From Bacteroidota bacterium (GTDB taxonomy: Bacteria; Bacteroidota; Bacteroidia; 2-12-FULL-35-15), in contig PLYN01000044.1 of assembly GCA_003151815.1 (NCBI GenBank), positions 1 to 45,796 of the forward strand: 45,796 nucleotides of DNA. The letters are read 5' to 3'. The first letter of the stretch is position 1. Each line of letters begins with the position of its first letter. Under the pieces are notes generated by a model. That model was given only the letters and a program-made list of their open reading frames with translations. It was not told the DNA's origin and made no database searches. Below are positions 1 to 11,658 of the stretch, piece after piece. The position numbers were made by a program, and so were the translations under genes.

Positions 1-205
1 CGCCAACTTTAAACAACTTCAATAACAAAAAACCAAACTTAAGTTTACTATTTCGTTTTTTTGGAGTTTCAAAATCTACAACATTCACCATAAATGCTCC
101 AGACGGTTCATTTATAGGACTATTTAGAAACATCAAAACTGATGCAATAATTTGAACGACCAGCGCTACTCCATCTATATCGTATGTAATTTTTTCGCAA
201 CTCAT
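1..205 (-). CDS. Hypothetical protein downstream of type IIG RM enzyme (3' part outside window)
   Basis: An open frame starts with ATG at 205 and runs off the left edge, giving 68 visible codons. It begins MSCEKITYDID and contains a hydrophobic stretch (VALVVQIIASVLMFLN, residues 13-28), then a Lys-rich part. Its ATG overlaps the stop of the restriction-modification gene in the arrangement ATGA, which suggests translational coupling and one operon. I do not recognise the family. The position suggests an accessory protein of the RM locus, but that is inference from context only. Confidence 0.6.
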   Translation of the reverse strand, partial: MSCEKITYDIDGVALVVQIIASVLMFLNSPINEPSGAFMVNVVDFETPKKRNSKLKFGFLLLKLFKVG

Positions 206-3200
206 TTCCCTTCCACAATTTTAATTTCTTCCTCTGTTAAATCATAAAGTTTATAAACCATTTGGTCTATTTCTTTTTCCTTTTTTTTGATTTGATTTTC
301 CAATTCATTCTGACTTTTCTTTTTCTCTTCAAAATAGGTATGCCACTCTTCCTGCTCGGATATTGTTAACTTAATTTTTTGTTTTAAAAGCTCTTTTGAA
401 AAATCGTTAAATGATAATGTGAACCAGTTTTCAAGTTTCCTGTTAATGTTAATTGAAATAAATTTTGAAGATAAAAAACGAATGAATTTTACATTAATAT
501 CTTGTTGCTGTTTAGTTAATTCGATTATTTCATTGACTTTGGGTGTCAATGGCTGATTGCTTGATAGATCAATATCTGGAATTGGGATTTGTTCGAAATA
601 CTGAGGCTTTACTTCAATGTAGCCACCACTCCGAACCACACAAATAGATGCTAAATAATACCAAACCAATTTTGAATTTAATATTGCGAGCAATGCTTTA
701 TTATTTGAAGGGAAAATTACACTAGGAGCATTTATATAGTAGCTTTTATCTTCATAACTAAATCTATTTGAGTTCTGTAAATTTGACCATATAATTTTAT
801 CACTTTCAAATAATTTATAATATTCAACACTATCCTGAATTTCAAACCATTTATATTTCCCTGCTTTTCTTCCTTCTTTTTGTTCTGGACTATTTCTTGG
901 TTCTAATTTACTTTTATATTTACTTAGCCAATTTTTAACTCCTGGATATTTTTCTATTTCAATACCTCTTTTTGTGAATATAATGAACTTGTCTATTTCT
1001 GTTGTATTCCATTTTTCTAAATCTTTACCTTCATAAAAAGGTTTAATAATTTCTTCATCTGAGAATGATTCTTTTATAATAATATCTTTTTCAATTTTAG
1101 AAATAATGAACGCATCATTAAATCCCGTAACAATACCTCTGTAACATTTGCCAAACGTTTCTCTAATTGATTTATGTTTTTGAATTTTAGCTAAAACAAT
1201 ATTTGCCTCGTTCGATTTAAAAGTCCAGTTGGTATCCTCTAATGAATTTTGTAGTACGCTCGTTTTATTAAAGAAATCAATATCTAAACCACTAGCATTT
1301 GCATTAGATGGAATTTTAGTATAACTAAATGAATTTTCTTGAAGTTCAAGATTATTGTTTTTAGCTATTAAAATAATGGGATACGTTGTAGCTCCTTCAA
1401 ATATTTGAATTTCAGTAAAATCAATTAAACTTTCAAATTTCGCATTAGATTTCAAAAACTTCCTTAAATCTATACCAGCAGCCGTTTTATCAAAGGTATT
1501 TGATATGAAACCAAATAAACCATTTTGTTTTAAAAGCGAAAATGATTTTTCGTAGAAATATGCAAATAGATCACTTGAAAAATTAAATACTTTATAATTT
1601 TTGGAAAAGTGATCTTTATAATCTCCTAATAATTCTTGCCTAACATACGGCGGATTTCCAATCACCACATCAAAACCATGTTTTTCAAAACCTTTACTAT
1701 TGGAATTGTATGAAAATGGTGCTGGAGGTTCATGAAATTCATTGTATATCCCATGAGAATCATCACTGTATTTTCCTATTGAATCTCCATCAGCTTTTTC
1801 CTTAACCTCAATTTTAACATTTTCTTTCTTTTTATTTTTATATCTGGGAAATACCTGAGGGAACTCAGCATACCAATCAAACGCTTTGTCACCAATAACA
1901 GCAGGGTCATCAATTAAAGAATTACCGCATTTAATATTATTACTTAAATCATTTAGTTTTCTATTTGGTTGAGCAGTTCTTAACCACAAGGAGAGTCTAG
2001 CAATTTCTACACTTTCTTCGTTTAAATCTACACCGAACAAATTGTTTTCTAAAATGCTATTTTCAACATCGCTTAAAACAATTGCATCACCAAAAAGTTT
2101 GGCTTGCAGTTCATCTATATATCTATGTTCATTGATTAAAAAATCTAGAGCTTGGTTTAAAAAGGCTCCCGAACCACAAGCTGGGTCACATATAGTAAGC
2201 TGCAAAAGCCAATTTCTATATTCGGTAAGCTTATCTGCTAATTGTTGTTTTGTTTTCTTTTGTCTTTTTTTATCGGTAATATATTCTTCTTCTTTAATTG
2301 CGAGTTCAATTTTTTTCTCATTACAAAGTTTTCCAACGGTGTTTTCAACTATATATTTTGTAATGTATTTTGGTGTATAAAAAATACCGTCTTTTTTGCG
2401 TTTGGTTTTAGATTTATCAATTTCCTGCCCCTCTAATTGTGCTTTTATTTCATCAAGATCATTTAGTGAGTTTTCAAAAATATGACCTAAAATATTTACG
2501 TCCACTTCGCTCTGAAAATCGTAATTACTTAATTTTTGGGTGTGGTTATAAAGTAACGCATCTTCAATGGCTACTTTATCTAATATTTCATCGGGTGCAA
2601 ACAAACCACCGTTGTATGAATAAATATCCAGCTTGGCATTACCGGTATTCAGGTCGTTAAAGTATAGCTTATAGCGCTCATAAAGATGTTGCTCCACACG
2701 CATATCTTGCAGCTTTTCCCATTCCGCATTAATGCTTACAATTAAATTAGCGGGTAATAGCAAGCGGTCTTCAGCAAAAAATATAAATAAAAATCGGTCT
2801 AATAATTTTTGAGTCTTCTTGAATAATAATAGTTTATCAAATTGTTTGTTTCGATCTACCAAACTATTGAATATTGCTTTTTTGAAATTTGAATAATCCT
2901 GGTACAACTGCTTGGTAATGGTATCTTCTTTTGAAACCGATTCCTCTTTAATTTTTTTAGGCGTGTTTTGTTCAATGCTTTTTAATGACAAACAAAGCCA
3001 AAGCAAATTAAAATCTTCACGGTTAAGGGTAAACAAATTGAATTCAATAAACTCTATTGTATTGTCAATATAGAAACGAAGCTTTTCAAAATTGGAAGTA
3101 ATCACATACATGCAATGCGGTTGATTGTTCTTATATCCAAAAGCTTGCGTTTCAATTTTTGCAAGGTCGGTTGTATCCGTTCCTTTTAATTCAATTACGG

Positions 3201-3495
3201 CAACGGCTTTATTGTCAATTAAAATAGCACCATCCGCCTTTTTACTGTTGGAAGTGTTTTTTAATTCGGTAGTAAGATTAAAATCAGGATTTGGATTTAA
3301 GGTATATCCTAAAATGTTACCGAACAGTTCTCTCAAAAATCCTTCTTGAAATTGTTCCTCTTTAGCTTCCCTTATATTTTCCTGTATAGTTGGATTTAAA
3401 AAGTAGGCTTGAAAAAGTAAATAGGCATCCTGAACCTTTTTTGAATTAAGGTCTTGCGTATATTTTTTAATTATCGTTTTCTGAAATAATGCCAT
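202..3495 (-). CDS. Type IIG restriction-modification enzyme (Eco57I-like, fused nuclease and N6-adenine methyltransferase)
   Basis: The 1097-residue protein has the order expected of a single-chain restriction and modification enzyme. An N-terminal PD-(D/E)xK nuclease is seen around residues 60-115 (D88, then the E102-L-K104 signature after a hydrophobic strand). A helical connector follows. The gamma-type N6-adenine methyltransferase has SAM motif I DPACGSGAF at 437-445 and catalytic motif IV NPPY at 614-617. The C-terminal 450 residues resemble a TaqI-like target-recognition region (YKGIVTG-like, APSVIFPSNNKALLAILNS) and end in a coiled coil. A charged, low-complexity segment (about 553-600) lies between motif I and NPPY. 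No separate specificity subunit is nearby, as expected for IIG. The recognition site cannot be read from sequence. It is the first gene of a minus-strand unit and overlaps the next gene by 4 bases. Confidence 0.93.
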   Translation of the reverse strand: MALFQKTIIKKYTQDLNSKKVQDAYLLFQAYFLNPTIQENIREAKEEQFQEGFLRELFGNILGYTLNPNPDFNLTTELKNTSNSKKADGAILIDNKAVAVIELKGTDTTDLAKIETQAFGYKNNQPHCMYVITSNFEKLRFYIDNTIEFIEFNLFTLNREDFNLLWLCLSLKSIEQNTPKKIKEESVSKEDTITKQLYQDYSNFKKAIFNSLVDRNKQFDKLLLFKKTQKLLDRFLFIFFAEDRLLLPANLIVSINAEWEKLQDMRVEQHLYERYKLYFNDLNTGNAKLDIYSYNGGLFAPDEILDKVAIEDALLYNHTQKLSNYDFQSEVDVNILGHIFENSLNDLDEIKAQLEGQEIDKSKTKRKKDGIFYTPKYITKYIVENTVGKLCNEKKIELAIKEEEYITDKKRQKKTKQQLADKLTEYRNWLLQLTICDPACGSGAFLNQALDFLINEHRYIDELQAKLFGDAIVLSDVENSILENNLFGVDLNEESVEIARLSLWLRTAQPNRKLNDLSNNIKCGNSLIDDPAVIGDKAFDWYAEFPQVFPRYKNKKKENVKIEVKEKADGDSIGKYSDDSHGIYNEFHEPPAPFSYNSNSKGFEKHGFDVVIGNPPYVRQELLGDYKDHFSKNYKVFNFSSDLFAYFYEKSFSLLKQNGLFGFISNTFDKTAAGIDLRKFLKSNAKFESLIDFTEIQIFEGATTYPIILIAKNNNLELQENSFSYTKIPSNANASGLDIDFFNKTSVLQNSLEDTNWTFKSNEANIVLAKIQKHKSIRETFGKCYRGIVTGFNDAFIISKIEKDIIIKESFSDEEIIKPFYEGKDLEKWNTTEIDKFIIFTKRGIEIEKYPGVKNWLSKYKSKLEPRNSPEQKEGRKAGKYKWFEIQDSVEYYKLFESDKIIWSNLQNSNRFSYEDKSYYINAPSVIFPSNNKALLAILNSKLVWYYLASICVVRSGGYIEVKPQYFEQIPIPDIDLSSNQPLTPKVNEIIELTKQQQDINVKFIRFLSSKFISININRKLENWFTLSFNDFSKELLKQKIKLTISEQEEWHTYFEEKKKSQNELENQIKKKEKEIDQMVYKLYDLTEEEIKIVEGK

Positions 3496-3614
3496 ACCAT
3501 TTTTTTTATTCTGTTGCTAAAATACGATTTAAATGTTGGGGGAATAATTCTTATTTGTACAAACGGCAGGATGTTTAATTTAATATTATTAGTAGGTCAA
3601 ATTATTTCATAAAA

Positions 3615-3640
3615 AAAGCATAGCGTTTCGGCTATGCTTT
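3615..3640 (-). terminator. Intrinsic terminator of lon
   Basis: A perfect 10-bp stem (3615-3624 with 3631-3640, AAAGCATAGC) with a 6-base loop lies 25 bases after the lon stop. On the minus strand it is followed by a T run (complement of 3611-3617). Confidence 0.85.
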
Positions 3641-3665
3641 CAATACAATAAACAACAAACAAAAC

Positions 3666-6146
3666 TTACTTTTTCTTCTCTTCCACTTTAACGGTCAGGT
3701 CAATCGGATTAGCAACCTTTTCCTTTAGCAAGGCTAATTTCACAACGTCTATCATTTGTTCAACGTAATGAAATTTCACGTCTTTTATATATTCTTTTTT
3801 TATGTCGTCAATGTCTTTTTTATTATCAACACATAAAATTATTTCTTTAATGCCGGCACGTTTGGCGGCCAATATTTTTTCTTTTATTCCGCCAACGGCT
3901 AACACGCGTCCACGTAAGGTAATTTCGCCGGTCATGGCTAAATTCTTTTTTACTTTGCGTTGTGTAAATGCAGAAGCAATGGCTGTTAACATCGTTATAC
4001 CTGCACTCGGTCCGTCTTTTGGTGTTGCGCCTTCGGGCACGTGAATGTGCACGTTCCAATGACTGAACACTTCCGGTTTAATGCCTAAGATACTGCTATG
4101 CGCTTTTAAATATTCCAAAGCAATAATTGCAGATTCTTTCATCACATCACCCAAATTACCCGTTAAGGTTAGCTTTCCGGTGCCACGGGTAATGCTGGTT
4201 TCAATAAATAAAATATCACCACCCACAGAGGTCCATGCTAAACCTGTAACAACTCCTGCAACATCATTTCCCTGGTAGCGATCCTTCGCATGCGCAGGAC
4301 CAAGTATTTTTACCAGTTCTTTTTCTGCAACATTAACACTGTACTTCTGCTCCATCGCTATAGATTTGGCAGCGTTACGCACAATCTTCGCGATCACTTT
4401 TTCCAAACCACGTACACCCGATTCACGCGTATAATTTTCGATGATGTACTCCAGGATGTCTTTACTCAAAGCAATTTGATCCTTCTGCAAGCCTTGCTCT
4501 TTAATTTGTTTGGGCAATAAATGGCGCTTCGCTATTTCCATTTTTTCTTCAATGGTATAACCTGTAATTTCTATGATCTCCATCCTATCGCGCAAAGCGG
4601 GCTGAATGGTGCTTAATGAATTAGCTGTTGCAATAAACATCACGTTGGACAGGTCATAATCCAACTCCACATAATTATCATAAAAAGTATTGTTTTGTTC
4701 AGGATCCAACACCTCCAGCAATGCCGAAGATGGGTCACCATGAAACTCATGTCCTACCTTGTCGATCTCATCTAAAATAAAAACAGGGTTGGAAGTTCCT
4801 GCCTTTTTAATATTTTGCAGGATGCGTCCGGGCATAGCGCCTATGTACGTCTTGCGATGTCCGCGGATCTCCGCTTCATCACGCAAGCCACCTAAGCTCA
4901 TGCGTATGTATTTACGTCCGAGCGCATCCGCAATGCTTTTCCCCAACGATGTTTTACCAACACCCGGAGGGCCATATAAACAAATGATGGGCGATTTCAT
5001 ATTGCCTTTTAACTTCAATACTGCAAGGTGTTCGATGATACGCTCCTTCACTTTATCCATCCCGAAATGATCTTTGTTCAATATTTTTTCGGCATATTTC
5101 AGATCGAAATTATCTTTGGTAGTTTCGTCCCAAGGCAGATCCAGCAAAACTTCCAGGTAACTTGTTTGTATGGAATATTCAGCAGCATTCGGATTCATAC
5201 GTTCCAGTTTACCGATTGCTTTTGTAAATGCATCGGAAACTTCTTTGGACCATTTCTTGGTTTTTGCACGTTCTTTCATCTCTTGCACATCTTGTGCAAA
5301 GTTGGTCTCACCCAACTCTTCCTGGATGGTTTTCATTTGCTGATGCAAAAAATAATCGCGTTGTTGCTTATCCAGATCTACTTTTACCTTCGATTGAATT
5401 TGATTTTTCAACTCCAGCATTTGTAATTCTTTGGTAAGATTAGCCAACACCATGGTAGCACGTTCCTTCAGATCAGCCACTTCCAGCATCAATTGCTTAT
5501 CGGCAACAGGTGCATTCATGTTGGATGAAATAAAGTTGATGAGGAAAGAAGGGCTTTCAATGTTACGCAGTGCAAAGCCTGCTTCGCTAGGTATCAGCGG
5601 ACTTAACTTAATAATTTGTAAAGCGAGATCTTTTAATGAGGAGGTAAGAGCTAAAAATTCCTGATCATCTTTAACAGGAGCTGTCTCCGAAAAGGCAGTG
5701 ATAGCGGCTCTGATATAAGGTTCGGTTTGTTTTATTTCCTTGAGTTCAAAACGTCGTTTACCCTGAATGATCACGGTAGTATTACCATCGGGCATACGAA
5801 GCATTTTAATGATTTGTGCTACGGTACCTATTTTATTGAGGTCTTCGATGCCCGGATCTTCAATAGTATCGTTCTTTTGAGATACTACACCAATTATCTT
5901 ATCGCCCTTGTAGGCATCCTTTATCAGGTTGATGGATTTATCCCTGCCAACAGTGATAGGTATCACTACTCCGGGAAATAAAACGGTATTTCGCAATGGT
6001 AAAATTGACAGTTCATCCGGTACTTTTTCGGAATTCATCTGATCCTCGTCTTCCGACGAAAGCAAAGGAATAAACTCAGTATCCTCATCTATTATTGAGT
6101 CGCTAAGCATTGGCACCAAGCCGTTTAAATCGAAATTATCAGTCAT
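3666..6146 (-). CDS. lon: ATP-dependent Lon protease
   Basis: This is a cytosolic AAA+ serine protease that degrades misfolded and regulatory proteins. The 826-residue length fits LonA. Domains in order are an N-terminal LON substrate-binding domain (about 44-240), a coiled region (240-350), the AAA+ module with Walker A GPPGVGKT at 392-399 and Walker B FILDEID at 456-462, and the C-terminal protease domain. Its Ser-Lys dyad is Ser714 in DGPSAG and Lys757 in GGIKEK, with the 43-residue spacing of E. coli Lon (S679/K722). The C-terminus is Lys/Glu rich. The gene stands alone between a dyad repeat and a terminator. No heat-shock promoter was recognised. Confidence 0.98.
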   Translation of the reverse strand: MTDNFDLNGLVPMLSDSIIDEDTEFIPLLSSEDEDQMNSEKVPDELSILPLRNTVLFPGVVIPITVGRDKSINLIKDAYKGDKIIGVVSQKNDTIEDPGIEDLNKIGTVAQIIKMLRMPDGNTTVIIQGKRRFELKEIKQTEPYIRAAITAFSETAPVKDDQEFLALTSSLKDLALQIIKLSPLIPSEAGFALRNIESPSFLINFISSNMNAPVADKQLMLEVADLKERATMVLANLTKELQMLELKNQIQSKVKVDLDKQQRDYFLHQQMKTIQEELGETNFAQDVQEMKERAKTKKWSKEVSDAFTKAIGKLERMNPNAAEYSIQTSYLEVLLDLPWDETTKDNFDLKYAEKILNKDHFGMDKVKERIIEHLAVLKLKGNMKSPIICLYGPPGVGKTSLGKSIADALGRKYIRMSLGGLRDEAEIRGHRKTYIGAMPGRILQNIKKAGTSNPVFILDEIDKVGHEFHGDPSSALLEVLDPEQNNTFYDNYVELDYDLSNVMFIATANSLSTIQPALRDRMEIIEITGYTIEEKMEIAKRHLLPKQIKEQGLQKDQIALSKDILEYIIENYTRESGVRGLEKVIAKIVRNAAKSIAMEQKYSVNVAEKELVKILGPAHAKDRYQGNDVAGVVTGLAWTSVGGDILFIETSITRGTGKLTLTGNLGDVMKESAIIALEYLKAHSSILGIKPEVFSHWNVHIHVPEGATPKDGPSAGITMLTAIASAFTQRKVKKNLAMTGEITLRGRVLAVGGIKEKILAAKRAGIKEIILCVDNKKDIDDIKKEYIKDVKFHYVEQMIDVVKLALLKEKVANPIDLTVKVEEKKK

Positions 6147-6247
6147 ATTATGAGTCTAAATTAAGGTCTAAATTAAAATAATGTAGGGTATGTTTTCAAT
6201 TGGTATGCCAAGTAAGAAATAGGGACAATTTGGCACTCTTTTTTTTA

Positions 6248-6359
6248 TACCACGGAGGCACGGAGAGCATGGAGAAACACAGAGAAAATTAAAAACAAAA
6301 AATTTAAATATTTTTTTCCCTTCTCCGTGAACCTCTGTGTTCTCTGTGCCTCTGTGGTA
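6248..6359. repeat. Imperfect inverted repeat, 39-bp arms
   Basis: Arms at 6248-6286 and 6321-6359 are imperfect reverse complements (about 80% identity) built on the 'accacggaggcac / gtgcctctgtggt' theme. They are separated by an A-rich spacer. The element sits in the lon upstream gap. Sequences of this type are scattered between genes in many Bacteroidota genomes (established knowledge). It could act as a terminator for the lon-upstream gap or be a non-autonomous mobile repeat. Confidence 0.8.
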
Positions 6360-6383
6360 ATTTTTTATTTTTTTTAAAGAAAG

Positions 6384-6629
6384 CTATTCAGCCGCTTTAC
6401 TCTCCTTAACCAGATAATACGCGTTGATAAGCACAATGGAGGTGTTAGTGATAATAATTGGTATTGAATAATGAAGTAATATTCCGTATAAGATAAAAGT
6501 AGAACTACCAATAATATTTCCTATTCGTAGTTTCTTCATGTCTTTCATTAAAAAAGAAATCAAAACCAATAAGGAACCCACGTACCCAATAATCTCCGTG
6601 GTTGAGAGGTTGAAAATAGATGCTGACAT
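6384..6629 (-). CDS. Small YgjV/SemiSWEET-like inner-membrane protein
   Basis: The 81-residue protein has three predicted membrane segments (about 10-28, 37-52 and 54-74). It carries the conserved pattern of the small YgjV-like family: GYVGSLLVLISF, then LRIGNIIGSSTFILYGILL, then an Asn-containing third helix ending NAYYL. Such ~80-residue proteins are often mislabelled uroporphyrinogen decarboxylase in Bacteroidota annotations; nothing here supports that enzyme. The three-helix layout resembles half-transporters, but no substrate can be inferred. The start lies 9 bases downstream of the GlmU-like stop, so the two genes are probably co-transcribed. Confidence 0.8.
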   Translation of the reverse strand: MSASIFNLSTTEIIGYVGSLLVLISFLMKDMKKLRIGNIIGSSTFILYGILLHYSIPIIITNTSIVLINAYYLVKESKAAE

Positions 6630-6638
6630 AATTAAAAT

Positions 6639-7823
6639 TTATTTTCTGTATTTCTCAGTTAACTGAAAAACATGTGTTAATATTTGTTGTTCTGTTTCAT
6701 CAAACACCAATCCTCTGCGCTCGAAAACGCGGGTAGCTACTTCAAAAGCATCTGTTATTTTATAGGTTGTAAAACCCGCTGCGCCTCCCCATGAGAAGGA
6801 AGGGATAAAATTGCGTGGAAAACCGGATCCGAAAATATTTGCATTCACTCCAACAACAGTACCTGTATTAAACATAGTGTTGATACCACATTTACTATGA
6901 TCGCCCATAATTAATCCGCAGAATGTTAAGCCGGTATTTACAAACTTTTCTTTTTCATAGCTCCATAATTTCACCTGGGCATAATTATTTTTTAAATTGG
7001 AATTATTACTGTCGGCTCCAATGTTGCACCATTCACCCAATACAGAGTTACCTAAAAAACCATCATGACCTTTATTTGAATAACCGAAAATTACCGAATT
7101 GTTTACCTCACCTCCTACTTTGCTGTGCGGACCGACTGTTGTTGGACCATAAATTTTTGCCCCTAACTTTAATGTGGAATGTTCGCACAATGCAAATGGA
7201 CCACGAACAATGGAGCCTTCCATCACTTCAGCATCTTTACCGATATAAATGGGGCCGGTACTGGCATTTAAAATAGCGCATTCAATTTTTGCACCTTCCT
7301 CCACAAAAATAGTTGACTTACCAATTAACTGGTTAGTTGAACTGATCGCTTGTGATTTTCTGCCCGATGTAATGAGTGTAAAATCCGACTGTATAGCTTC
7401 TTCATTTTTCGAAAAAATATCCCAAACATTTTCTACACGCATCGCTGAAGCTTCAGATTCAAATACATCAAAACTATCGAGCATATTAAGATCAACAATT
7501 TTATTATCGCCTGAATTTACAGCTATCAGCGTGTTTATATAGAGTAAGGCTTGACTTGGCTGAAGTTTTTTTATCTCCTCTACTAATTTTTGATTCGGAC
7601 AAAATGAGCCGTTGATCCAAATATTATCCGCATCGATTGCAAATTCCAGGGGGTATTTCTTACTCAGATATTCCTCTGTTTTTGAAGATGTTTTAGCGTT
7701 CAATACCTTCTCCCATTTTTCGCGAATGGTTAAAATACCGATTCTGATGTCAGCCACCGGACGGGTAAATGTTAGGGGCAATAAATTGATGCGGGTTTTA
7801 TCGTCAAATAAGATGTAGTTCAT
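6639..7823 (-). CDS. GlmU-like sugar-phosphate nucleotidyltransferase family protein
   Basis: This is a Bacteroidota family with an N-terminal nucleotidyltransferase-like domain (MNYILFDD, then LLPLTFTRPVADIRIGILTI, where GlmU-type enzymes hold the nucleotide) and a C-terminal left-handed beta helix of hexapeptide repeats (about residues 170-350: IYIGKDAEV, VVGVNANIFGSG and others). It probably handles a sugar-1-phosphate for envelope polysaccharide or UDP-sugar synthesis, but the substrate is unknown. I start it at ATG 7823 because family members begin MNYILFDD and this start lies 4 bases after the upstream stop. An alternative ATG at 7841 would overlap the upstream gene by 14 bases. It follows the DUF6913 gene in one unit. 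Confidence 0.85.
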   Translation of the reverse strand: MNYILFDDKTRINLLPLTFTRPVADIRIGILTIREKWEKVLNAKTSSKTEEYLSKKYPLEFAIDADNIWINGSFCPNQKLVEEIKKLQPSQALLYINTLIAVNSGDNKIVDLNMLDSFDVFESEASAMRVENVWDIFSKNEEAIQSDFTLITSGRKSQAISSTNQLIGKSTIFVEEGAKIECAILNASTGPIYIGKDAEVMEGSIVRGPFALCEHSTLKLGAKIYGPTTVGPHSKVGGEVNNSVIFGYSNKGHDGFLGNSVLGEWCNIGADSNNSNLKNNYAQVKLWSYEKEKFVNTGLTFCGLIMGDHSKCGINTMFNTGTVVGVNANIFGSGFPRNFIPSFSWGGAAGFTTYKITDAFEVATRVFERRGLVFDETEQQILTHVFQLTEKYRK

Positions 7824-7827
7824 TGTT

Positions 7828-8391
7828 TTAATTGGTTTCATTTTTATTAAGCATCGCGATATAAATATCAATTTGTTTCATAAAATATTTCAATGTTTGG
7901 GTATTATCTGATTCAATCATGAGGTCATATATTTCAGTATCCTTTTCACTGAATCTCCCCACTTTGAAAGAGGCTTTGGATAAGGCTGAAATATATTTCA
8001 ATGAAAAATGATCTGCAATATTCAAGTCAATTAAAAGATCGAATTCCTCTTCCATAAAATTTTTAATAAATGCTGGGGTCGGTTTTCCGAACCAGTTCAA
8101 CTCTTTGCTTGAAAAAAAATCGTATTCCAATTTTGAGTAGGTCAAAGACGGAATTTCCTTAGTGTTGAAAAAGCCCATTACTTTAACTTTTTTACGATGT
8201 TCTTTTAAAAAACCAACGTATTTTTTCACCAGTTCCAGATCTTCCGGACTGGTGGCATCAAATAAGATCCCAACAGTTTCAATTTTGTTGAAATTAAATT
8301 TATTAGGCTTTTTTTCCTTGACAAAATCCTTTAATTCCAACTTTAAATAGAAGTTAGCAATGATGTTTTTTATGTCTGTTAGAATACTCAT
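7828..8391 (-). CDS. DUF6913 family protein
   Basis: The 187-residue soluble protein has no signal peptide. It resembles the Bacteroidota-restricted DUF6913 family: an N-terminal basic segment, IETVGILFDATSPEDLELVKKYV, a DFF..KELNWFGKP element, FDLLIDLNIADHFSLKYISALSKASFKVGRF, and a C-terminal helix ending LKYFMKQIDIYIAML. The family has no established function. The fold reads as alternating alpha/beta, vaguely like a glycosyltransferase-9-type Rossmann domain. It sits just upstream of the GlmU-like gene with a 4-base gap, so a shared role in envelope sugar metabolism is possible but unproven. Confidence 0.8.
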   Translation of the reverse strand: MSILTDIKNIIANFYLKLELKDFVKEKKPNKFNFNKIETVGILFDATSPEDLELVKKYVGFLKEHRKKVKVMGFFNTKEIPSLTYSKLEYDFFSSKELNWFGKPTPAFIKNFMEEEFDLLIDLNIADHFSLKYISALSKASFKVGRFSEKDTEIYDLMIESDNTQTLKYFMKQIDIYIAMLNKNETN

Positions 8392-8393
8392 TT

Positions 8394-10644
<2,251 letters not shown>

Positions 10645-10658
10645 TCAACTTTGAACTT

Positions 10659-11606
10659 TCATAAATTACCTCGCAAGATACGATTTTTATTATGTAAATC
10701 TTTTACTAACCTTACGTTTTTAAAGCCTTTGCTTTCAAGCATCTGTTTGGTTTCCCAACCAAAAGCCTCGTTTATCTCAAAGTATATTTTACCATTTTTA
10801 TTTAACTTTTTTAAAGCGAAATTGGCAATCACATCATAAAATAATAAAGGATCATTATCACTCACAAATAATGCTAAATGTGGTTCGTAATCCAAAACGT
10901 TTTTATGCATTTGCTGCTTTTCATTTTCACGAATATAAGGAGGATTGCTTACGATGATATCGAATTTTACATCTGTCGATAAATGTAATTTGTTCTTGGA
11001 TAAAATATCGTGTTGAATAAACTCAATATCAACATCATTTGATCTTGCGTTTTGTTTAGCAATTTCCAATGCTTTTTCAGAAATATCAATTGCAAAAATA
11101 GTTGCTGCCGGAATTTTCTTTTTCAAAACAATCGGAATACAGCCACTACCAGTGCCAATGTCTAAGATAGAGTTCAAAGTTGAAAGTTCAAAGTTCTCTC
11201 GTTTTTCAGTTTTTCCTTCTTCCTTCTCACTTCTGGATTCTGACTTCTCAATTCTCACTTCTTCATTCTCCTGAATAATCAAATGCACCAACTCTTCTGT
11301 CTCCTGCCTCGGAATTAAAACATATTCGTTCACTATAAATTTCAAACCATAAAAATCAGCTTTACCTAAAATGTATTGAATTGGTTTGTATTTCTTTAAA
11401 TCTTTTATCGCAAAATTAAATTTTAACAGTTCCGATTCAGAAATGGTATCAGCACCTTTGGATACAATATCAATTTTCTTGATGTTTAAGAACTCCTCAA
11501 AACAATATGCAATAAAGGTTTCAAGCTCCTCCTTGTCGTACAGGTCTTTTAATTCATCACGAAAAAATCGGACAACATCAGTTATTTTATTGGAGGCAAT
11601 TCTCAT
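10659..11606 (-). CDS. prmC: Release factor glutamine methyltransferase PrmC (HemK)
   Basis: It methylates the Gln of the GGQ motif in release factors RF1/RF2. The 315-residue protein has the N-terminal helical domain (1-90, ending FYGLKFIVNEYVLIPRQETEELV), SAM motif I DIGTGSG at 149-155, and the catalytic NPPY at 221-224. Between residues 113 and 146 is a very hydrophilic Glu/Lys/Ser/Arg insert. It is absent from typical PrmC proteins and is encoded by intergenic-type repeat DNA (see the repeat at 11169-11270). The enzyme core is otherwise intact. The gene is divergent from ribD across a 52-base promoter region. Confidence 0.95.
   Translation of the reverse strand: MRIASNKITDVVRFFRDELKDLYDKEELETFIAYCFEEFLNIKKIDIVSKGADTISESELLKFNFAIKDLKKYKPIQYILGKADFYGLKFIVNEYVLIPRQETEELVHLIIQENEEVRIEKSESRSEKEEGKTEKRENFELSTLNSILDIGTGSGCIPIVLKKKIPAATIFAIDISEKALEIAKQNARSNDVDIEFIQHDILSKNKLHLSTDVKFDIIVSNPPYIRENEKQQMHKNVLDYEPHLALFVSDNDPLLFYDVIANFALKKLNKNGKIYFEINEAFGWETKQMLESKGFKNVRLVKDLHNKNRILRGNL
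11169..11270. repeat. Intergenic-type repeat captured in frame inside prmC
   Basis: On the plus strand the stretch reads 'gttcaaagttgaaagttcaa' followed by a 'ttcttcttctcacttctgga'-like motif. The same 'aactttgaactttcaa' theme occurs between genes at 10633-10660, 18119-18146 and 41153-41182. Here it encodes prmC residues 113-146 without a stop. Confidence 0.75.
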
Positions 11607-11611
11607 TTGTA

Positions 11612-11619
11612 CAAAAATA
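11612..11619 (-). promoter_or_regulatory. Probable -7 element of prmC
   Basis: The minus strand reads TATTTTTG, matching TAnnTTTG, 5 bases upstream of the prmC ATG. No clear -33 TTG is visible. It implies a very short 5' UTR. Confidence 0.45.
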
Positions 11620-11642
11620 GAAATTCTTCTGTTTAAAAATGT

Positions 11643-11650
11643 TAAATTTG
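11643..11650 (+). promoter_or_regulatory. Probable -7 element of ribD
   Basis: TAAATTTG (TAnnTTTG consensus) lies 8 bases before the ribD ATG. A good -33 element is not visible. Confidence 0.45.
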
Positions 11651-11658
11651 ACTTCTAT

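Noticed and set aside
2042..2380. 112-codon open frame on the plus strand opposite the RM gene
   Set aside because: Antisense to the methyltransferase SAM-motif region; low-complexity Phe/Ser-rich translation typical of a shadow.
6384..6629. Uroporphyrinogen decarboxylase
   Set aside because: An 81-residue three-helix membrane protein cannot be this ~340-residue soluble enzyme; the name is a frequent misannotation for this type of protein.
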